A DNA stretch of 64,000 bases from NAK19 sp034434515 (GTDB lineage Bacteria; Chloroflexota; Anaerolineae; Anaerolineales; UBA4823): contig DAOTZA010000229.1 in NCBI GenBank assembly GCA_034434515.1, forward strand, positions 11,734 through 75,733. Reading direction: 5' to 3'. The position numbers and the translations under genes are program-made. The notes below the pieces were generated by a model that had not been told where the DNA came from, made no database searches, and saw only the letters and a program-made list of their open reading frames with translations. The stretch's first letter is position 1; the number at the start of each line of letters is the position of its first letter. Positions 51,844 to 60,983 of this stretch are shown here, piece after piece.

Positions 51844-51926
51844 TTTTCTCGAAAACTAACGTTGATTATAAATCATTCATCCTATCTTCGGGTAAAATCA
51901 TAGTGAACTCAAATTGTGTAGAACGG

Positions 51927-52427
51927 ATGACAGCTTTGAGGTATTTGTGGTCTCCCTGGAGAATGAAATACATTCAAAATCACCGTCGCGATGCGGCATG
52001 CATATTTTGTTTAGCGGCGGGTCAAGCAGATAGTCCTGAAAACTTAATTGTCAAACGGGGCGAGTTTGTCTTTGTAATTCTCAATCGTTTTCCATACACA
52101 AGCGGCCATCTGATGGTTGTTCCCTATCAACACACCGCAAACCTGGAGGAGTTGACGGCAGCCTGTCGTGGGGAAATGATGGAGTTGGCTACCGCCTCTA
52201 TTGAAGTATTGAAAAAAGTTTATCGACCCCAAGGATTTAATCTGGGGATGAACCTGGGTGAGCCAGCCGGGGCGGGGATTGCTGACCACTTACACATGCA
52301 CATTGTGCCGCGCTGGAGTGGAGATACCAATTTTATGTCCACGGTTGGTCAGGTGAGAGTTTTACCCGAAGAATTGGAAGAGACCTATCGTCGGATTAAG
52401 GAGGTGTGGGAGCAGATAAATACGTAA
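51927..52427 (+). CDS. HIT-family hydrolase (Ap4A phosphorylase/hydrolase-like)
   Basis: 166-aa histidine-triad protein. It begins LRYLWSPWRMKYIQ, typical of bacterial Ap4A-type HIT proteins. A zinc-type knuckle cysteine pair CIFCLA is near residue 29, NRFPYTSGHLMVVPYQH near residue 58 and the triad DHLHMHIVPRW near residue 122. Substrate is probably a dinucleoside polyphosphate. Start at ATG 51927 matches the family N-terminus. Confidence 0.9.
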   Translation: MTALRYLWSPWRMKYIQNHRRDAACIFCLAAGQADSPENLIVKRGEFVFVILNRFPYTSGHLMVVPYQHTANLEELTAACRGEMMELATASIEVLKKVYRPQGFNLGMNLGEPAGAGIADHLHMHIVPRWSGDTNFMSTVGQVRVLPEELEETYRRIKEVWEQINT

Positions 52428-52538
52428 TAGGGTTTGTTCTAGATGAATCCTGGCGATCCAACAGATTAATCTCGCTATTCAAAAGCAGTTACCCTAATCG
52501 TTCATCTTAACCGATCATTTGCCAAAGGAGGAGGACGT

Positions 52539-53747
52539 ATGGATGGAAGCGGAGGGGATGCACTGATTTTAAGTGCAGTGCGCACGCCAAGTGGGAAATT
52601 TCAAGGCAGTCTAAGTGGTTTCACTGCAACCCAATTAGGTGCTATTGTTGTCAAAGAAGCTGTGCGGAGAGCTCACATCAAGGAAGCGGCTGAAATCGAT
52701 GAGGTTTTGATGGGGAATGTCGTTTCCGCCGGTTTGGGACAAAATCCTGCCAGGCAGGCAGCGATATTTGGGGGTTTACCGGAAAGTGTTGGGGCGACTA
52801 CCATCAACAAAGTGTGTGGGTCGGGCTTGAAGGCGGTGATGTTGGCAGCCCAGGCGATTCACGCCGGGGATGGTAACCTGTTTGTGTGTGGCGGAATGGA
52901 GAGTATGAGCCGCGCTCCATACCTGGTGCGTGGACGTAGCGGAGAGTTACGCTTTGGTCATGTACAACTGGTGGATGCTTTGCTTCATGATGGCTTGTGG
53001 GATGTGTTTGAGAATTGGGGCATGGGAGACGCAGCAGAATTTATTGCCCACGAGTGGGACATCTCGCGTCATGAAATGGATGAGTTCGCCTTTCAGAGCC
53101 ATCAGAAAGCTTTGTGGGCGATCGATCAGGGTAAATTCAAAGGAGAAATTGTGCCGATTGAGATTCCTACCAGAAAAGGTGCTCCGACTATTTTTGATAC
53201 TGACGAGACACCCCGCCGTGATACCACTTTGGAAACATTGGCAGCCCTCAAGCCAGCCTTTCAAGCGAATGGAAAAGTAACCGCTGGAAACTCGCCGGGC
53301 TTAAACGATGGGGCTGCCGCGTTGGTTGTCGCCTCTCGAGCAAAAGCTGAGCAGATGGGAAGCAAACCATTAGCCCGCATTGTGGGGTACGCACAAGCAG
53401 CCGTGGATCCAAAACATCTCTTTATTGCACCAGCCATGGCAATTCCCAAACTATTGCAAAAAGTGGGGTGGAGGCTGGCGGATGTCGATCTCATCGAGCT
53501 CAACGAAGCCTTTGCTGCCCAAGTCCTTGCCGATGGCAAAGCATTGGCAGAACACGGGTGGGATTGGGAGAAGGTCAATGTGCATGGTGGCGCGATTGCT
53601 CTGGGGCATCCGATTGGTGCCAGCGGAGCAAGGGTGTTGACAACATTGGTTTACGCGTTAAAAGACCGTAGCTTGAAGCGCGGCATCGCCTGCCTTTGTC
53701 TGGGTGGAGCTGAGGCAGTGGCAATGGCCATCGAGTTAGTGGATTGA
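52539..53747 (+). CDS. Acetyl-CoA C-acetyltransferase (thiolase)
   Basis: 402-aa thiolase. Nucleophile Cys93 in INKVCGSGLKAV, His in ALGHPIGASGARVL near residue 352 and Cys in IACLCLGGAEAVAMA near residue 387. Closer to AtoB/PhaA acetoacetyl-CoA thiolase than the thiolase at 41961. First gene of an acyl-CoA metabolism operon. AAGGAGGAGG precedes the ATG. It could also supply acetoacetyl-CoA to HMG-CoA synthase. Confidence 0.93.
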   Translation: MDGSGGDALILSAVRTPSGKFQGSLSGFTATQLGAIVVKEAVRRAHIKEAAEIDEVLMGNVVSAGLGQNPARQAAIFGGLPESVGATTINKVCGSGLKAVMLAAQAIHAGDGNLFVCGGMESMSRAPYLVRGRSGELRFGHVQLVDALLHDGLWDVFENWGMGDAAEFIAHEWDISRHEMDEFAFQSHQKALWAIDQGKFKGEIVPIEIPTRKGAPTIFDTDETPRRDTTLETLAALKPAFQANGKVTAGNSPGLNDGAAALVVASRAKAEQMGSKPLARIVGYAQAAVDPKHLFIAPAMAIPKLLQKVGWRLADVDLIELNEAFAAQVLADGKALAEHGWDWEKVNVHGGAIALGHPIGASGARVLTTLVYALKDRSLKRGIACLCLGGAEAVAMAIELVD

Positions 53748-53768
53748 AAGGAAAAAAAGGAGCGCGAA

Positions 53769-54620
53769 ATGGAGATTCGGCAAATCTATGTGATCGGCGC
53801 CGGCACGATGGGCAGCGGCATTGCTCAAGTGGCCGCCCTGGCGGGCTATCACACGACCGTGATGGATATTATCCCGGAACAGTTAGAGAAAGCCAAGGGA
53901 ATTATTCAGCGTTCGGTTGAGAAATTGTTGAGCAAAGATCAATTAACTGCCGAACAAGCCAGCCGTGTAGAGGAAATTCGCTACGAAAAGGAGATGAAAT
54001 CTATCGGATTTGCTGATTTAGTGATCGAAGCGGTAATTGAAGACCTTTCTGCGAAACAAGAGATCTTTCGAAAGGTCGATGGACTCTGTCAAGAAAAAGC
54101 TATTCTTGCCTCTAATACGTCATCGATTTCGATTACCCAGCTTGCAGCCGTCACCCGCCGGCCGCAACAGGTGATTGGGATGCATTTCATGAATCCGGTG
54201 CCGCTAATGCGGCTGGTTGAGGTGATTCGAGGTTTGCTGACCTCTGCAGAGACGCTGCAAACCGTGTTGCATGTCTGTCGTCAGATGGGGAAAGAACCCA
54301 TCGAAGCCAATGACTCACCGGGTTTTATCTCGAATAGAATCTTATGCCCGATGATCAATGAGGCGATTTTTGCTTTACAGGAAGGAATTGGCAGCCGCGA
54401 TGCGATCGATGCTGTGATGAAATTGGGCATGAATCATCCCATTGGCCCATTAGCATTAGCCGATTTGATTGGCTTGGATGTAGTTCTGGCGGTGATGGAA
54501 ATTCTCCACCGCGATTTAGGCGAAGATAAATATCGCCCAGCGTACTTGCTGCGCAAAATGGTGGCGGCTGGACATTTAGGAAGGAAGACAGGTCGAGGTT
54601 TCTATGAATATGCTTCCTAG
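53769..54620 (+). CDS. 3-hydroxybutyryl-CoA dehydrogenase
   Basis: 283-aa NAD-dependent dehydrogenase of acyl-CoA oxidation or butyrate-type metabolism. Rossmann motif VIGAGTMGSGIAQVAALAGY near residue 8, ASNTSSISITQLA near residue 111, catalytic His in GMHFMNPVPLM near residue 137 and glutamate pair; C-terminal NHPIGPLALADLIGLD near residue 222. Pairs with the thiolase upstream. Its last 17 bases overlap the GMC oxidoreductase gene. Confidence 0.95.
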   Translation: MEIRQIYVIGAGTMGSGIAQVAALAGYHTTVMDIIPEQLEKAKGIIQRSVEKLLSKDQLTAEQASRVEEIRYEKEMKSIGFADLVIEAVIEDLSAKQEIFRKVDGLCQEKAILASNTSSISITQLAAVTRRPQQVIGMHFMNPVPLMRLVEVIRGLLTSAETLQTVLHVCRQMGKEPIEANDSPGFISNRILCPMINEAIFALQEGIGSRDAIDAVMKLGMNHPIGPLALADLIGLDVVLAVMEILHRDLGEDKYRPAYLLRKMVAAGHLGRKTGRGFYEYAS

Positions 54621-56235
54621 TCAGGACGAAGTATACGATTTTGTTGTGATTGGTTCTGGGTTTGGCGGGAGTGTGGCGGCTATGCGTTTAGCCGAAAAAG
54701 GCTATCGCGTTTTGGTGATCGAACGCGGCAAGCGCTTTGAAGACCAGGATTTTGCCACGACAAATTGGAAATTTTGGAAATATTTGTGGTTGCCTGCCTT
54801 ACGCTGTTTCGGCATTTTGGAATTGAGCTTTTTCAAGGATGTTTTTGTCCTGCACGGCTGCGGGGTTGGCGGGGGGAGTTTGGGGTACGCCAACGTCTTG
54901 ATGGAACCGGATGACCGCTTGTTTGAAAATCCGGCCTGGAAGGAGCTGGCAGATTGGAAAACGATCCTAAAACCCTATTACCAGGTTGCTAAGCGCATGT
55001 TGGGGGTTTACCCTAATCCAAAACTCTGGCCTGCTGATCAGCTTTTGCGGGATATTGCCAGAGAATTGGGGATGGAACACACGTTTCGGCCGACAGAAGT
55101 AGGGGTTCTATTTGCTGAAAGCGTTGGAGCATCGGAGGATCAAGAATTGGACGACCCCTATTTTGATGGGAAAGGCCCGCGGCGGCGCACTTGTAAGCAT
55201 TGCGGGGCGTGTATGGTAGGCTGTCGCTACAATGCTAAAAATACATTGGTGAAAAATTACCTTTGGTTTGCTGAGCAATTTGGCGCTCAGATTATGGCCG
55301 AAAGTCAGGTGGTTGATATCCAACCGGTAAACAATCACAGAACTGCCCGATATATCGTAAAGGTCAAATCCTCCACTCAATTTTGGCGATCACCGTCCGG
55401 GGTCTACGCCCAGAATGTTGTGGTTTCGGCTGGAACTGTGGGAACGTTAAGATTGCTCTTGTCCTGTCGAGAGCGTTCGGCATCGCTTCCAAAACTCTCA
55501 CCGCGTTTAGGAGAAAACGTTCGCACCAACAGCGAATCGTTGCTTGGTGCGGTGAGCCGTACGAAAGTTATCGATTACTCGCAAGGGATTGCCATCACGT
55601 CGATTTTTCAGGCTGACGCGGTAACGGCGGTCGAGCCGGTGCGTTACCCGGCGGGTTCATCCCTAATGCGCTTTCTCAGCGCGCCGCTGGTCAGTGGGCA
55701 TAAGCCGCTTTTCTTCCGTTTGCTGGAGTCGTTCTTTCTGATCCTTCGTCATCCGATAGAAGCTCTGCGGGCATACATCCTGCCTGGCTGGGCTCGGCGC
55801 ACAACGATCTTGCTGGTCATGCAAACCGAAGACACTCGCTTGCGCCTCAAGTTGGGGAGACATCTCTTCACTGCCTTCCGCAAGGGGTTAGTCTCTGATA
55901 GCCAGGGAGAAGCCATCCAAGGGGTCAGCCACATGGGTGAGTGGGTCACGCGGCGATTTGCCGAGCGAGCTAATGCAGCACCCGCCGGCGCAATCAACGA
56001 GAGCCTCTTCAACACTCCTATGACTGCCCATCTTCTGGGTGGTGTTCCGTTTGGAAGAAACCGCGAGGAAGGTGTGATTGGATTAGACTGCCAGGTGCAC
56101 GGTTACCCAGGTTTATATGTCGTGGATGGCTCAATTGTGCCGGCAAATCCAGGGGTTAACCCAAGCCTGACCATCACCGCTTTGGCGGAATATGCTATGG
56201 CACAAATTCCGCCAAAAGCCCAAGCGAGTTCTTGA
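54604..56235 (+). CDS. GMC oxidoreductase with a four-cysteine motif
   Basis: 543-aa FAD enzyme of the glucose-methanol-choline family, cholesterol-oxidase-like branch. FAD motif VVIGSGFGGSVAAMRLAEKGY near residue 14, HGCGVGGGSLGYANVL near residue 85, and C-terminal GLYVVDGSIVPANPGVNPSLTITALAE near residue 500. Cys197, Cys200, Cys203 and Cys207 form C-x2-C-x2-C-x3-C, which looks like an Fe-S ligand set. It oxidises a primary or secondary alcohol; the substrate is unknown. Co-translated with the hydroxyacyl-CoA dehydrogenase. Confidence 0.88.
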   Translation: MNMLPSQDEVYDFVVIGSGFGGSVAAMRLAEKGYRVLVIERGKRFEDQDFATTNWKFWKYLWLPALRCFGILELSFFKDVFVLHGCGVGGGSLGYANVLMEPDDRLFENPAWKELADWKTILKPYYQVAKRMLGVYPNPKLWPADQLLRDIARELGMEHTFRPTEVGVLFAESVGASEDQELDDPYFDGKGPRRRTCKHCGACMVGCRYNAKNTLVKNYLWFAEQFGAQIMAESQVVDIQPVNNHRTARYIVKVKSSTQFWRSPSGVYAQNVVVSAGTVGTLRLLLSCRERSASLPKLSPRLGENVRTNSESLLGAVSRTKVIDYSQGIAITSIFQADAVTAVEPVRYPAGSSLMRFLSAPLVSGHKPLFFRLLESFFLILRHPIEALRAYILPGWARRTTILLVMQTEDTRLRLKLGRHLFTAFRKGLVSDSQGEAIQGVSHMGEWVTRRFAERANAAPAGAINESLFNTPMTAHLLGGVPFGRNREEGVIGLDCQVHGYPGLYVVDGSIVPANPGVNPSLTITALAEYAMAQIPPKAQASS

Positions 56236-56243
56236 GCTTTGGA

Positions 56244-56690
56244 TTAACCCTGAAAGCCACTGCTGAGGATGTAATTCTCTAAACCGCGGATTTCACTTTC
56301 AAGGCTTTGCACGGCAGCTTCCATTACATCCCGTAAGGAAAGGATACCCACCATTTGATTGTTTTCAACCACCGGTAAGTGGCGAATGTGAAATTGTCGC
56401 ATGAGCGCCATACATTGTTCGACCGTCGTTATGGGGGTGACGGTAACCATTTTTTCGACCATAACCTCCCGAATTGGTGTTTGTTTGGCAGAACGTCCTT
56501 GCAGTTCTCCCTTGCGGGCGTAATCCCGCTCGGTAAAGATGCCGACAACTTTGTCGTCTTCCATGACCATCACTGCGCCAATATTGGCTTCTGCCATCAC
56601 CTTGAGCGCATCAAAGACCGAGGCATCTGCGGCAACACTGTAATTTGGACGTTTTCCCTTGGCTGCGAGTAAATCTTTTACCGTGTTCAT
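56244..56690 (-). CDS. CBS-domain protein
   Basis: 148-aa protein of two CBS repeats: SVAADASVFDALKVMAEANIGAVMVME near residue 18 with GIFTERDYARK, and VTPITTVEQCMALMRQFHIRHLPVVEN near residue 84 with GILSLRDV. Stand-alone CBS pairs bind adenosine nucleotides and regulate partner proteins; the partner is unknown. AAGGAG precedes the ATG. It follows gatB on the same strand by 30 bases. Confidence 0.9.
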   Translation of the reverse strand: MNTVKDLLAAKGKRPNYSVAADASVFDALKVMAEANIGAVMVMEDDKVVGIFTERDYARKGELQGRSAKQTPIREVMVEKMVTVTPITTVEQCMALMRQFHIRHLPVVENNQMVGILSLRDVMEAAVQSLESEIRGLENYILSSGFQG

Positions 56691-56720
56691 TTGTTCTTCT
56701 CCTTTGGCAGAAAAATCACC

Positions 56721-58160
56721 TCACTTGTTCAAATACTTCTCCAGAATCGAACGCGCTAATTGAGCGTCGGCTTTTCCTTGGGTCTCTTTCATCACCTGAC
56801 CAACGAACCACCCCAGCAAACCGGTCTTGCCTTTGCGGTAGTTAGCCACTTGTTCGGGGTTGTTAGCAATCAATTGTTGAATCAAGCTATCCAGAGCATC
56901 GGCATCGCTTACTTTTGCCAGACCCTCTTCTGAAACGATAATGGCCGGTTCTTTGCCACTACTTTGCACCTTATCCAATAAGGCCTTGGCTGTGGAATTG
57001 TTGATCGTGTTATCGTCTACCATGCGAATGATCTGGGCGAGGTAGAGAGGAGTTACCTTCAGCTCTGCAGCAGAGATACCCAGTTCATTTATCATCCGTA
57101 AGAGATCGTTGATGATCCAGTTTGAGACACGCTTGGGGTCTCCTTGATAGGCTTGCAGGGCTGATTCATAATAATCGGATAAAGAACGTTCGGAGGTGAG
57201 GATATCGGCGTCATACAGGGGTAGTCCATATTGACTGGCAAAGCGTGCTCGCCGTTGGAGGGGTAGCTCCGGCAAGGTACTGAGCACTTCAGTTTTCCAT
57301 TTTTCATCGATTTGTAAAGAGAGTAAGTCAGGTTCGCGAAAATAGCGGTAATCGGCTTCAGTTTCTTTCGAGCGCATTTTACGCAAAATGCTGCTCTCTT
57401 CGTCCCATTCGAGTGTCCAGGATTCGATTTGGTTACCGGCTTCCACTTCGCGGATTTGGCGTTGAATCTCGGTTTGAATTGAATCCCGAATGGCAACGAT
57501 CGAATTGACGTTCTTAATCTCGGTTTTTGGGTTAAGAACCGAACAACCTTTTGGACGAATTGAGACGTTAGCATCGCAGCGCAGGTGACCCTTTTCCATA
57601 TCTGCTTCAGAAACGCCAATCCAACGCAATAACTGACGTAAGCGGATGATATACTGAGCGGCTTCGTCTGCCGAGTGCAGATCCGGGCCGGTGACCATTT
57701 CAACCAGGGGAACGCCACAGCGATTAAAGTCAATCAACCTTCGCCCAAAGTCGTTCTTGGTCTTACCAGCATCCTCCTCTAAATGCAATTTTTGGATGGT
57801 GACTTTGCGTTCTGTGCCATCCGGCATAGGAAAAACGAGATAACCACCCCGCGCAATGGGCATGTTGTACTGGCTGATTTGATACCCTTTGGGCAGGTCG
57901 GGATAGAAGTAATTCTTGCGGTCGAAGTAGGAGATGGATTGGATCTCGGCGTTCATAGCAGTAGCCAGCAGCATGGCTTTTTCTACTGCGGCTTTGTTTA
58001 GCACCGGTAAAACCCCTGGCAATCCGGTACAGACAGGGCAGATGTTTGTGTTTGGAGGGTCATTCCACGAATCTGCCTTACAGGAACAAAAAATTTTGGT
58101 CAGTGTATTCAGTTGGATATGTGTTTCCAGTCCGATTACAGCTTCGTATTCTGTCGTCAT
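56721..58160 (-). CDS. gatB: Asp-tRNA(Asn)/Glu-tRNA(Gln) amidotransferase subunit B
   Basis: 479-aa subunit that phosphorylates and amidates mischarged tRNA within GatCAB. GLETHIQLNTLTKIFCSC at residues 10-27, CPVCTGLPGVLPVLNK near residue 40 (zinc cysteines) and YDADILTSERSLSDYYE near residue 305; the C-terminal YqeY-like tail ends GWFVGQVMKETQGKADAQLARSILEKYL. Follows the AlkD-like gene by 12 bases. Indicates that glutaminyl- and/or asparaginyl-tRNA is made indirectly. Confidence 0.96.
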   Translation of the reverse strand: MTTEYEAVIGLETHIQLNTLTKIFCSCKADSWNDPPNTNICPVCTGLPGVLPVLNKAAVEKAMLLATAMNAEIQSISYFDRKNYFYPDLPKGYQISQYNMPIARGGYLVFPMPDGTERKVTIQKLHLEEDAGKTKNDFGRRLIDFNRCGVPLVEMVTGPDLHSADEAAQYIIRLRQLLRWIGVSEADMEKGHLRCDANVSIRPKGCSVLNPKTEIKNVNSIVAIRDSIQTEIQRQIREVEAGNQIESWTLEWDEESSILRKMRSKETEADYRYFREPDLLSLQIDEKWKTEVLSTLPELPLQRRARFASQYGLPLYDADILTSERSLSDYYESALQAYQGDPKRVSNWIINDLLRMINELGISAAELKVTPLYLAQIIRMVDDNTINNSTAKALLDKVQSSGKEPAIIVSEEGLAKVSDADALDSLIQQLIANNPEQVANYRKGKTGLLGWFVGQVMKETQGKADAQLARSILEKYLNK

Positions 58161-58172
58161 CCTTTTTTCCCC

Positions 58173-58841
58173 TTAACCGGGAAGATTCTTCTGGCTCAGT
58201 TCTTGCAGGGCATCTTTGGCATTCCAACGCGCGGCTTTTGAGTCAAGATTTGCCATTTGTTGGGCGACTTCGATCGCTTTCTGTCGTAGCTGACGATTGC
58301 GCTTTCCAATTTGGCGCAAAGCCCAATTAACCGCCTTTTTGACATAATTTCTTTCATCGTTAGCGTGTTTTAGTATTAGTGGGAAAAAAGCTTCAAATGA
58401 TTCATCAGGAGCGTTTTTATCATGGAAAGCGAGCGATGCCATCAGGGCAAAGCCAGCACGTTTAACGAATTCTTCTTCCCTCTCGCACCACTCGGCTGCT
58501 TTGAGGTAGGCGTAGGGAGTCTTATCGAACAGATTCATGCAAACTTGATCACAAACGTCCCAAGAATCAAATTGAACTACCCATTCATCCATTTGTTCTT
58601 TAGTGACTTTCTTAGGGTCGTCTATCATACTGGCTAAAATTTTAGCTTCGTGAATCCCGCTTGCCCATAATTGGTGAGCGAGTTCGTGGTCGAGTTTGAA
58701 TCGCTTAGCCAGGTTGCGCAAGGTTGGAATGGATATGCCCAATGTCCCCTTGGGATTGATTCCAAAGCGAGCCATGCCCGCCACATTTTGTGGATTGGCG
58801 TTCTGCTGCAGGATGGAGAGAATCTCTGTTTTTTTGGTCAT
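58173..58841 (-). CDS. DNA alkylation repair protein, AlkD-like
   Basis: 222-aa HEAT-repeat protein of the AlkD family, which excises positively charged alkylated bases. WASGIHEAKILASMIDDP near residue 55 and FDSWDVCDQVCMNLF near residue 89 are diagnostic, the latter with the catalytic aspartate; helices repeat to the C-terminus. The ATG at 58841 overlaps the gatA stop as ATGA; a start 36 bases upstream lacks a ribosome site. It is an unexpected passenger between gatA and gatB. Confidence 0.88.
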   Translation of the reverse strand: MTKKTEILSILQQNANPQNVAGMARFGINPKGTLGISIPTLRNLAKRFKLDHELAHQLWASGIHEAKILASMIDDPKKVTKEQMDEWVVQFDSWDVCDQVCMNLFDKTPYAYLKAAEWCEREEEFVKRAGFALMASLAFHDKNAPDESFEAFFPLILKHANDERNYVKKAVNWALRQIGKRNRQLRQKAIEVAQQMANLDSKAARWNAKDALQELSQKNLPG

Positions 58842-60424
58842 AAGTTCTTTAATATTGGTGGAAACTTCTTCCGCCATTGATCGCTTTCGGTGACGATCTC
58901 ATAATTTCGTGCCAAACGCAACAAGCGATCTTCGGAAAAATCTGGACCGATTAACTGTGCGCCATAGGGTAACCCATTTGGGTCAAATCCGCAAGGAAAA
59001 GAAATGGCGGGGACGCCAGCATGGTTTGCAGCAACGGTGAGTTGATCGGCAAATTGCATCAAGACCGAATCGCCATAGACCTGGCCGATGGGAAAGGCTG
59101 TGGTTGGCGTGGTCGGGGTCAATAATGCGTGAAGCCGATATTTCCCGTTGGGATCAAAGATCGTCTCGAAATCACGACGGATCAGGGTGCGTACCCGCAA
59201 GGCTCGCAGGTAATATTGCTCGCTATACTGGGCAGCACTGACATACATCCCCATCAGAATCCGCAATTTGGGCTGTAAGCCAAACCCTTCTCCCCGCGTT
59301 TTGCGATACATCTCGCGCAGGTCGTTAACCGGTTGTTGGGTGCGGTATCCGTATTTGACTCCATCGTAGCGATGCAAATTGGAGGCAGCTTCTACCCGCG
59401 AGATAACAAAGTAAGCCGGAATGCTGTATTTTGTGTGTGGCATGGGAACATCTTCAACAATATCAGCACCCATTTCGGCTAATCGACCGGCAACGCGGTA
59501 GATAGCCTGCCGGTAATCTTCCGGAATAGGTTGTTGCACTAACTCGCCGCTTTCTGAATTAACATAGGTAAGGCGGAAATAGTCTGGGGATAGACCTACA
59601 CGCCAGCCACGGATGGGTTTCTCCAGGTCGGTAACATAATCAGGAACGGGGAGATTTGCCGTGGTCGAGTCGTGCGGGTCTACGCCGCTCATAACCTGCA
59701 ATAACAAAGCCGCGTCGCTGACGTTACGGGTAACAGGACCAGGACAATCCAGTGAAGATCCAAAGGCAATTAATCCATAACGTGAGACGCGACCATACGT
59801 GGGTTTGACGCCCACCACACCGCAAAAGGCTGCTGGCTGACGGATTGAACCGGCTGTGTCGGTACCGATAGAGAGACATCCTTCCCCAGATGCCACCGCA
59901 GCGGCGCTGCCGCCCGAGGAGCCACCAGGTACACGAGAAGTGTTCCACGGGTTGCGTGGGCTCGGCTGATATGCGCTGGACTCATTTGAAGAACCAAAGG
60001 TGAACTCATCAAGGTTGACTTTTCCCAACATGATTCCTCCGGCTTTTTCAGCGCGTGCCACAGGGGTAGCTGTGTAGGGGGCTATGAAATTGGAGAGGAT
60101 TCTTGAGGCGGCTGTGGTCAGAGTACCTTCAACGCAGAAAATATCTTTGACTGTGAAAGGCACTCCTGCCAGCACGCCTACCTCTTCGCCTGCCTGGATG
60201 GCTTGATCGATGCGTTGTGCTTGAAGACGGGCGCGTTCTGCGGTAAGGCTGATAAAGGCATGAATCTTGTCTGGTTCAGCACTTATATCACCGTCTAATT
60301 GACCGGGAATGCCATCCACAGCAGCGATACGCTTGAGCGTATTTTCTAGCACTTCGTTGGCTGAGACCTGTTTGCGTTTAATCATCCAGGCTAGTTGATA
60401 GGCTGCGTAATCACACAAATCCAT
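58838..60424 (-). CDS. gatA: Asp-tRNA(Asn)/Glu-tRNA(Gln) amidotransferase subunit A
   Basis: 528-aa amidase-signature subunit that releases ammonia from glutamine. Catalytic triad: Lys in PFTVKDIFCV near residue 90, Ser in PGGSSGGSAAAVASGEG near residue 166 and the serine of TDTAGSIRQPAAFCG near residue 190. It is somewhat longer than the usual 480-490 aa owing to an N-terminal insert after VLENTLKRIAAVDGIPGQ. Follows gatC by 3 bases. Confidence 0.96.
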   Translation of the reverse strand: MDLCDYAAYQLAWMIKRKQVSANEVLENTLKRIAAVDGIPGQLDGDISAEPDKIHAFISLTAERARLQAQRIDQAIQAGEEVGVLAGVPFTVKDIFCVEGTLTTAASRILSNFIAPYTATPVARAEKAGGIMLGKVNLDEFTFGSSNESSAYQPSPRNPWNTSRVPGGSSGGSAAAVASGEGCLSIGTDTAGSIRQPAAFCGVVGVKPTYGRVSRYGLIAFGSSLDCPGPVTRNVSDAALLLQVMSGVDPHDSTTANLPVPDYVTDLEKPIRGWRVGLSPDYFRLTYVNSESGELVQQPIPEDYRQAIYRVAGRLAEMGADIVEDVPMPHTKYSIPAYFVISRVEAASNLHRYDGVKYGYRTQQPVNDLREMYRKTRGEGFGLQPKLRILMGMYVSAAQYSEQYYLRALRVRTLIRRDFETIFDPNGKYRLHALLTPTTPTTAFPIGQVYGDSVLMQFADQLTVAANHAGVPAISFPCGFDPNGLPYGAQLIGPDFSEDRLLRLARNYEIVTESDQWRKKFPPILKNL

Positions 60425-60427
60425 AGC

Positions 60428-60739
60428 TTATTCCAAATCCTGATGGGGAATGTCGGGGACGACAATGTAGCGTTCATCTAAGTCTGGAGCTTGATTTAAG
60501 ATTGCCTCAACATGCGGGCTGGGGAGCCATTCATCCTCGCGAATGGGCGATCGAATATCAGTCGCATAACTGACTCCATGTAAAGCTGGAGGAATGGAAT
60601 CATCCAATGGGATAGCCACTAATTCTTGCAGGGCTTTCAGTTGATGGTTCAATTGTTGACGCAGGTATTCGGCTTCTTGGGAGGAAAGTTCTAGTGCAGC
60701 TAGTTCGACAAGATGCTCAAATAATTCGGGTGTGATCAT
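60428..60739 (-). CDS. gatC: Asp-tRNA(Asn)/Glu-tRNA(Gln) amidotransferase subunit C
   Basis: 103-aa subunit that bridges GatA and GatB. LVELAALELSSQEAEYLRQQLNHQLKALQELVAIPLDD at residues 10-47 and LREDEW-type segment SPIREDEWLPS near residue 68 fit the family. First gene of gatC-gatA-alkD-gatB. GGAGAAG lies upstream of the ATG. Confidence 0.94.
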   Translation of the reverse strand: MITPELFEHLVELAALELSSQEAEYLRQQLNHQLKALQELVAIPLDDSIPPALHGVSYATDIRSPIREDEWLPSPHVEAILNQAPDLDERYIVVPDIPHQDLE

Positions 60740-60932
60740 GCGCCAGGCTTCTCCTTTCCTGAGGTGAGTATATCCCAGTTTTTAATCCTGTCAATGCGAA
60801 GCACGGATATTTTCTTCAAATACAGCTCGGTCTTCGGCTGCTATGCGATAATCCAGGAGAACATTTCTATGTCAGCTATCAAGGATGAAAGGAGATAAGG
60901 CGGTGTGCTGACGATCAGGTTGGTTCTGCCCA

Positions 60933-60941
60933 TGCTATAAT
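60933..60941 (+). promoter_or_regulatory. Extended -10 promoter of the acyl-CoA dehydrogenase gene
   Basis: TGC-TATAAT (60933-60941), an extended -10 with perfect TATAAT. No good -35 at the right distance. The start codon is 42 bases downstream and preceded by AGGAGG. Confidence 0.5.
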
Positions 60942-60983
60942 CCAGTTGCGGGAGTTTTTAGCTTGCTCATCTAGGAGGACGAG

